This document shows positions 57,601 to 64,000 of a DNA stretch of 64,000 nucleotides, one piece after another. Source of the DNA: Haliclona indistincta (Eukaryota > Porifera > Demospongiae > Haplosclerida > Chalinidae). Location of the stretch: positions 9,560,403 through 9,624,402 of the forward strand of contig OZ024790.1 in assembly GCA_964017065.1 (NCBI GenBank). Reading direction: 5' to 3'. The position numbers and the translations under genes are program-made. Positions within the stretch are counted from its first letter, which is position 1. Every line of letters starts with the position of its first letter. The notes below the pieces were generated by a model. The model was given only the letters and a program-made list of their open reading frames with translations. It did not search any database and had not been told where the DNA came from.

Positions 57601-58120
57601 AGTCAAAGACTGAGTGCTCCCGAACACTAGCTGCAGTTGAAACCTCATGATCAACAATACATAGTACCCCATAACACTTGGCTTGTTTTGGCAACTGACC
57701 ATGAACTGAATTATAATTTTTATTTATTTTAATGACGGCATTCTTGACTATGAATTTTATGAAACGTCAGAGCCCATGCAGTTGCAGAAATAATTCATTC
57801 AGAATTTCAGAATTTGCGGTCTTCGTGATGACAACGTTGTACAATACTGTCATGTCATCAGATACATGCATGTGACTCAAAATCAACCATGACCCTCAGT
57901 GGTTCATTGATGTGCATATCTATAGAACACTCAAGAGCTGCATATCTAGTCTGTAGTTCTGATCAGTGTTAGTCCCATAGAGTTATCAAATAATTTGGCT
58001 ACATTGAAATGCTCAGCACTTGCCGAGAAGTGGATGATAGCAGCAAGTCCAGCAGTGATTTGCAAATGTAGAATGCAGTAAGTAGGCGGGGCTCGTTAGC
58101 ACGTGGGGCTAACGAGCGTG
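57601..58120. other. Spacer and 5' flank of the third GH31 copy
   Basis: Duplicate of 48520-49068. No gene is seen. Confidence 0.6.
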
Positions 58121-60250
58121 ATGGCGGTTCTGTCCCCTCTGCTGTGTTTTGTGCTGCTAGCGTTCTGCAATGCCGGTAACGACCCACGACCGAACCCATC
58201 TGCCGTAGTTACGGCAGGCAAGGCGCGTTTCACTGTGCTGACGGACAGACTTGTTCGGATGGAGTGGGGACAAACAGTGGACGCAGCAACATTCACGTTT
58301 ATAAACAGAAATCTCCCTGCACCAAAATACCAGCACACAACTGAGACTGATCCTAAAGGTGAGAACTGAACAGTGATCACCACAGAGTCACTGAAGGTAT
58401 GAAAAGTGGTGTTAGTTTTGCACAGCGACGAAAGGTGTGTTTCTCCTTCAGGTTGAATATTTACCAAACAATGAGACATTTAGTGCTGACAATCTGAGGG
58501 TGACAGTTACTCTGAGTGATGGTTCAACCAAGAAATGGTCGCCACAACCAGCTAACAGTACTACTGAATATGATGGGAACCTGTTAGGAACTGTCAAACT
58601 GTCAGGGTATGTATACTACACTGGCAGGTGATGACCCAGCTTGTTAGGAGAGATTATCGTTCCCTTAGACACTAGATGGAGAACTGGGTCCCTTAGATCT
58701 TAGCTGTCTCACACAGAAGCAATCTGACCTCCATTGCACCTTTGGGTGAGGAAGAGAGAGGAAAGAGAGAGTGAAAGAGAAATGTTGAACAAATTAATGG
58801 TTGATACCATTTTCCTGCAGGTTGATATCTACCGGTGGCTATGTTGTAGTGGATGACACAGGTCATCCTCAGTTTGATACTTCCATGGACTTGCCGTGGG
58901 TAGTCAATCAGAGTCTCCCTGCAGCCTCTAGTGCTTCATGTAGTGCAGTGGATGTGTCCAAGGTAACGAATAGTGTCAACCTTTTCGATTTTACTCTTTG
59001 TTTCTATACTCAGCGTCGATACTGTGGTCTACCCAGTATTACTCAGTTTGACTGTGTTGGGAAGGTAAGTAGCTCTACTGTACAATGTTTAATGACCTTA
59101 TAGCATTGTACAGGGTTGTTGCTATAGCAACAGCAGCTCACCAAGCTGCTACTATCCTATGGAGGCACGCCAGGACCTGTACTTCTTTGGACATGGAGAC
59201 AGTGAGTTAGTTAGCTAATACTGTACATCTATCATTGGTTCTATTCAGACTACAAGCAAGCCCTGTCTGATTTCATACTGGTAGGTAACACTAGTGACAC
59301 TATCAGCTACACATGTTGTCGTGTGTAGGTCTCTGGTCCGATTCCTATTCCACCTCGGTTTGCGTTTGGGATATTGTATTCACGATATTGGGCCTACGAT
59401 GATACTGGAGAAATGGTAAGCATTAGAGTAATATATTTAAATATATCGCTATGTTGTTGATAGGATTTAGTTAGAGGTTATGAAGATCACAATATTCCTC
59501 TTGATGTGTTAGTGACAGACATGGACTGGCACATCACATTTCACAAGGAAGACTCAGCAGGCAAGTAAGATCAAGTGAGCAAAATAATGTAAAATGTAGA
59601 ACATTGGTTGTAACTTTGACAGGCAGGACAGAGAATTGGCTGGACTGGTTATACTTGGGACAAGCACCTGTTTCCAAATCTGGAAGGCTTTCTAGACTGG
59701 TAAGTTGAAAATTTTGATGTTAATAACGCTCCTAGAGTAACTAATAGTGTTATAATTATGTTGAGTTTTTCTATGCTTTTAATCATAGGTGTAAAACGAA
59801 GAGAAGATACAGAACACTCTCAATCTTCATCCGGCTGCTGGTCAGTTAGAAAAAATATTATGCTGTAGTGATCTAGTATAGCCATTTTGAGGATTGGATT
59901 TTGTTTTTCATGCACTTATAAAATTCTTGCTCTCTGGTATTTTCTCTAGGTATTCAACCATGGGAAGAGTCCTACACTGAAATGGCGAACGAAGGCAATG
60001 GGAATTGATCCTTCAGTCAGTAATTGATCAAGTACATGTAGTCAGTAACAAGTATGTACCATTTCATCCAACTGAGTACGTGTCCTTGCTACTGTTCGAG
60101 ACCTGACATAAATTATTCTCTGATTTTATTCATAGTTTGCTAATAATTTCATCTACTTGAGAAACAAGGCATAGATTTCTGGTGGTTGGACTGGCAGCAA
60201 GGTAATACTATCTAACTCACTGATGAGCTCTTAGTTACATTCCTTCAGGT
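58121..60250 (+). pseudogene. GH31 alpha-glycosidase-like, copy 3, lesioned, fused to SDR-F
   Basis: Collinear with 49069-51240: signal peptide, N-terminal domain, STGGYVVVDDTGHPQF, VTDMDWH, GWTGYTWDKHLF and LEKQGIDFWWLDWQQ with the likely nucleophile Asp. The lesions differ from copy 2. A TGG-to-TGA stop ends exon 1 early (ETDPKGEN then stop at about 58368), and AAG-to-TAA follows EDSAGK near 59567. Exon 2 here keeps the 8 bases missing from copy 2 (GTVKLSG). The exon after the nucleophile reads GEDWIKIPRELQK and passes into SDR sequence in frame. Confidence 0.8.
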
Positions 60251-61285
60251 GAAGACTGGATCAAGATTCCTCGTGAATTGCAGAAGAATCAAGAACTGCA
60301 AAGACAAGATGGCGTTCATCACCAGCAACTGCAGTTTGCTGGGAAGACAGTCAGGAGCTGCTGGAGACATAGGCGGGTCTATGTCTCCTTTTCTTGCTCG
60401 GGTGTTTGCAAGAAAAGGAGCTCGTCTGATGTTGGTAGATCTACCCTTCACTGAAGACAGTTCGAACGAGAAGAAGAAAGAGCTTGTGACTGATGGAGCA
60501 GCTGGTGTGCACGTGATCCCCTGTGACATCACGAGCAATGAGAGTGCGAAAGAATTGGTAGAAAAGGCAGTCAGAGAGTGTGGTCGTGTTGATTGTTTCT
60601 TCAACATTGCTGGGATACTAGGAGAACTGTGTCCTCTGCACAAGCAGACAGATGAGTGGTTCAGACGTACGATCGAGGTCAATCTTCTCGGTGTGTCCCA
60701 CGGGATGAAGTATGTTGGGCAAGCGATGGTCTATGCTGGAGTGGGCGGAGACATTGTTAACACAGCTAGTTTAGCTGGGCTGGAGGGTGTGCCCAACATG
60801 GCTGCTTATGTTGCGTCCAAGTTTGCTGTTGTGGGACTGAGTGACCAAGACGGGTTCTAAAGATCTTGGGCCTCATGGTATTCGGGTGTGTGCAATAGCT
60901 CCTGGTCTCTTGGAAGGAAAGATGTGGTCATCTCAAATTAGAGGAAATGCTGAGAGTATAAAGAGAGAAAGGGGTTAGTGAATAAACAATGCCTGCATGT
61001 ATATTAGGGTTTCAGCTTTAAAACTAAACTGGCTGACTAGTGGTGCAGTCTTTTTATGAGCACCTGATGAGTAAATTCAGAACACTTCATTTCCCTATGC
61101 TCGCTGCAGGTCTGGAGGGAGAACCAACTGAAGAGGAGCTGAAAGAGGTGGAGGTGCAGAAGCTATCGGGCACCCCTCTTGGTAGACTGGGCAAGCTGTC
61201 TGAAGTGGCTGATCTGGTGGTCTATCTGTGCAGTGATGAAGCATCTTATGTATCAGGAACAACAGTATCTATAGATGGTGGATAA
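60251..61285 (+). pseudogene. Short-chain dehydrogenase/reductase, copy F, fused behind GH31
   Basis: This has the same GH31 junction and the same 8-base cofactor-loop deletion as copy E. A local change gives GGSMSPFLARVFARKGARL in place of GGATARAFARKGARL. NNAG is changed to NIAG. A 4-base insertion (GTGA in GGACTGAGTGACC, about 60838) shifts frame just after YVASKFAVVGL. Exon 2 is 61110-61285 and ends SIDGG followed by a stop, shorter than its relatives. Confidence 0.85.
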
Positions 61286-61397
61286 ATATGCTAAACCGAT
61301 TATTTTAGTGCTAATGCATGCATGCATATTCTTACGCTTACTACATATTAGTGCATAATTATTCTTACAGCTTACTCAACTATGATGAGCATGGACG

Positions 61398-64000
61398 CTA
61401 TTGCTTATAGCAGCTCTGCTCGTGCATGACTATCATACATGTACAGGCTGTATAGCTAGTCTGATTGTATGTTGGAATACCTTCTGTAGCATTTGCAATG
61501 AGTTCAGAAAGTGCACCCAGTCCAGACTTTCTGAGACACTCTATCAAGTGTTGATATGTACGAGTAGGTGCATCGCTTTCCAACCATTTCTGGAGGATGG
61601 CCATTGCGACATTCTTAGCACCATCGCTGATTTGGTTCTTCTTAATGAGATCAACTCTTGCGCCATTGGCATCTTGCAAGAGCTGTATTCCAAACGTCTT
61701 GTAGTTACTAGCATTAATTGTTTCAATGACATTCAGAGGTTTTCCATCAGCCCCCTTCATATTCATCAGCTTCAGTATTGTGGGTGGGTTGCCTACAAAT
61801 ATTGTAAATGTACGCATTGTTTACAGCAATACCACATCTTGTACTACAATTACATCTTGTCCAAGTCATTTGGCTAGATTTGCACATCTAACACCAAAAA
61901 ACACTCAATGAGTGCAGAGAACAATAATAATAAATCCTATAATATCTATAAAAAGTAGTCAGTTGGCTGAATGCTATGGAGAGATACGCGATGCAAGAGT
62001 ACAGCTGCAGATGAATCCAGTTGGATAGTAGTCGGAATAGTAACTGTTAGTAATTGCAGTACCAACCATTTATAATGGCTATCAAGGCACAAGTATACCT
62101 ATGTAAATACTAGCTCTTATGTAGTCACCAATTTCTAGACATCAAAATTAAGCTGAGCCACACTATACATAAGATTTTATGCAGGAGACATCAGTACTAG
62201 TATACAACACTCACCTTGTAACTGATAGCTGGTGCCAGCAATTCCTGTACACAATGATAATGTATTATTATGTATTATCATATTGGACACAACAATTTTA
62301 CTTGTGTTATGTTGATATGCAAGTATTCACAACATACCTAGCCACTGCTGATGGTGAGCTTCCAATTTAACCACTTCACTTGTCTCTTCACATTCCACAA
62401 TGCATGTCTCAGGGTTGAATGTACAGATGTGGCATGCACTTTCTTCACCACAGGAGCATAGAAAAGAGTCTACCTTGGAGAGGGCACCTTCTCTGATGTG
62501 GAGTTTCACTTCTGTCAAACGTATTGACTCTAAAATACAATCTCGAATGGTAGAGCACTGCTGTTGAAGTTGCTTTTCCTTGAAGCCAGAATAGTACACC
62601 TCTATTTGAAGGTGGCGCTCAACAACGCAGACCACTCCTCCAGGCACATAACGCAACTTTATCATATTACGATATTGTCGTTTATTTTTTTGAATCTGAA
62701 CAAATTGATTTGGAAAGACTGTAAGAAGGAAGACTATAATTGTAGGTAAATACCCCACTGGGATAGGAACATACTCCTCGTAAATCCCTCTTCTTGCTCT
62801 CAATCTAATCATCCATGGGCACTGGAAGGAATGAGTGGTAGGGTAGAGCACAGCATTGGGTATGAGTGGTAGGGTAGCATAGGGTAGAGCGCAAGGCATA
62901 AAATACTCTGATGTTTGGTCAATCTTTGCGACTATCTTCACGTGTTCCAGAATGTCCAGAAAGAATTGCGATGAGATTGGCTCAGAGAACTCAACACAAG
63001 ACTCTAATGTTGAACGAGTGAAACACCCTTTGTGCTGGAGAAGTTTTTTGTCTTGATTACGAAGAGTAATGTCATCGTAGTGCATGGCTAGAAAATCTTC
63101 GTCGAGAAATGAGATCGTGATTAATCGAGAGAGCTTGTTGAACACTGCTTTGGTGTCAATGATGACAGAGTCTCTAAGCTTTGGAGTATCAAAATGCATG
63201 ATGAGGCTGATATCATGGAAAAACTGGATTGCTTTCTTGGTCTCTGCTTTGTCCATCTCAAGAGATTCTCCGAGTCTAAAGCACTCACTGAGTGTGAGTA
63301 TGGCTTTGGTATCCTTCTCAGCTACAGTGAGCATGCTGAGAAGAAATCCAAACCAGCGTAGCTTTACTTCCACTTTCATTGTCACATTTGAAATCTTGAA
63401 TAGTCGTCGAAGTTTCTTTGCTGACTCTGTCCGTTCCTTCCTGATTTCGGTGTCAATGGCAACAGCATTGATGGGCAGGATGACCTTGCTACCCAGCTGC
63501 ACTTGAAATGCTGCATATGGTTGAAGGATTTCCTTCAAAATGGATTCTTTTTCTTCAACTGTTTCACTGCAAATGTGTGCTTCATCTGCAAATGTGCCCA
63601 CAACTGTGAATTTAGCTCCACTGGGACATTCAATTGCTGTTGGTGTGTATGGTGGCTGAATTGAAGCTGTATGCTTGGCCAGAGTCTTCATTATCTGTAC
63701 ATTGGACAACTGTACACCAAATTGCTCACAGTTGGCTGACGTGCCATGAAAAAAATATGAAAACTCTGCTAGTTTATTCAAGGGCTCGTTGAGCTTAAGA
63801 GGAAATATTTGTAAGCAGCTGTTTCGAAGGAAAAGAGCACCAGCATCCAAGAATGGTGGTTGACCACCACAATCAGTCATAATCATCCAGTGGGAGTTGA
63901 AGATTACACCTGAACTTCTGCTGCTGTGTAGTTCTCTGAGTAGATCAGGAAACCAACTATACCCAACATAAGGAGAATATGGAGAAAGAGGCTCAGCTGG
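61398..64000 (-). CDS. Roc-COR / Death-domain gene, 5' part beyond the window
   Basis: Exons are 64000 (edge) to 62338, a 30-nt exon at 62244-62215, and 61792-61398, with phases in agreement. At the edge the frame is open (…SPYVGYSWFPDLLRE). The GTPase G3 is MTDCGGQPPFLDAG and a G4-like VVGTFADEAH follows. A COR-type region with winged-helix-like segments comes next (about residues 170-480), ending in a cysteine-rich patch (FLCSCGEESACHICTF). The last exon is a Death domain (VIETINASNYKTFGIQLLQD, AMAILQKWLES, YQHLIECL). It is a more distant member than the two large genes. Function is inferred as Roco-type signalling. Confidence 0.8.

Overview
The window is intron-rich animal DNA. Short GT-AG introns, an ASNA1/GET3 gene, a lysosomal-type sulfatase, a filamin-like calponin-homology exon, many Death domains joined to Roc-COR GTPase modules, and a dense load of MITEs and microsatellites point to an early-branching marine invertebrate. 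A demosponge such as Amphimedon is my best guess. It comes from gene content and style, not from a database match.

Layout. (1) 1-2067: two short-chain dehydrogenase (SDR) copies, one cut by the window edge and one frame-broken. (2) 2412-22939: a very large ankyrin / Roc-COR / ten Death domains / second Roc-COR / two Death domains gene. Its first intron (5037-15751) is swollen by nested MITEs. (3) 23412-32107: a GH31 first exon abutting a 5'-truncated GET3/ASNA1 gene, with a complete transposon of about 6.6 kb in one GET3 intron (25101-31702). (4) 32536-37114, minus strand: an N-acetylglucosamine-6-sulfatase-like gene, head-to-head with (5) two apparently intact SDR genes (37157-39911). (6) 40121-48477: a second ankyrin/Roc-COR/Death-domain gene with only one central Death domain. 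(7) 49069-52282: a GH31-SDR chimeric pseudogene. (8) 52283-57600: foldback repeats, an orphan CH-domain exon, a decayed Roc-COR-DD remnant and a CCTT microsatellite of about 780 bp. (9) 58121-61285: a second copy of the GH31-SDR chimera. (10) 61398-64000, minus strand: a third Roc-COR-Death-domain gene that runs off the window.

The repeating order SDR, Ank-Roc-COR-DD, GH31 shows that the region grew by segmental duplication, with later decay of most SDR and GH31 copies. The Roco/Death-domain genes look like signalling scaffolds: GTPase switches coupled to Death-fold adaptors, with an ankyrin-Roc-COR-Death order like the C-terminal part of DAPK1.

The most unusual element is the transposon inside GET3. 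Besides a large fungal-type transposase with an N-terminal zinc finger, it carries a spliced gene ending in a CtIP/Sae2-like C-terminal domain and a divergent, unrecognised coiled-coil gene. All lie between 15-bp inverted termini bordered by arrays of a short TATCGT/ACGATA motif.
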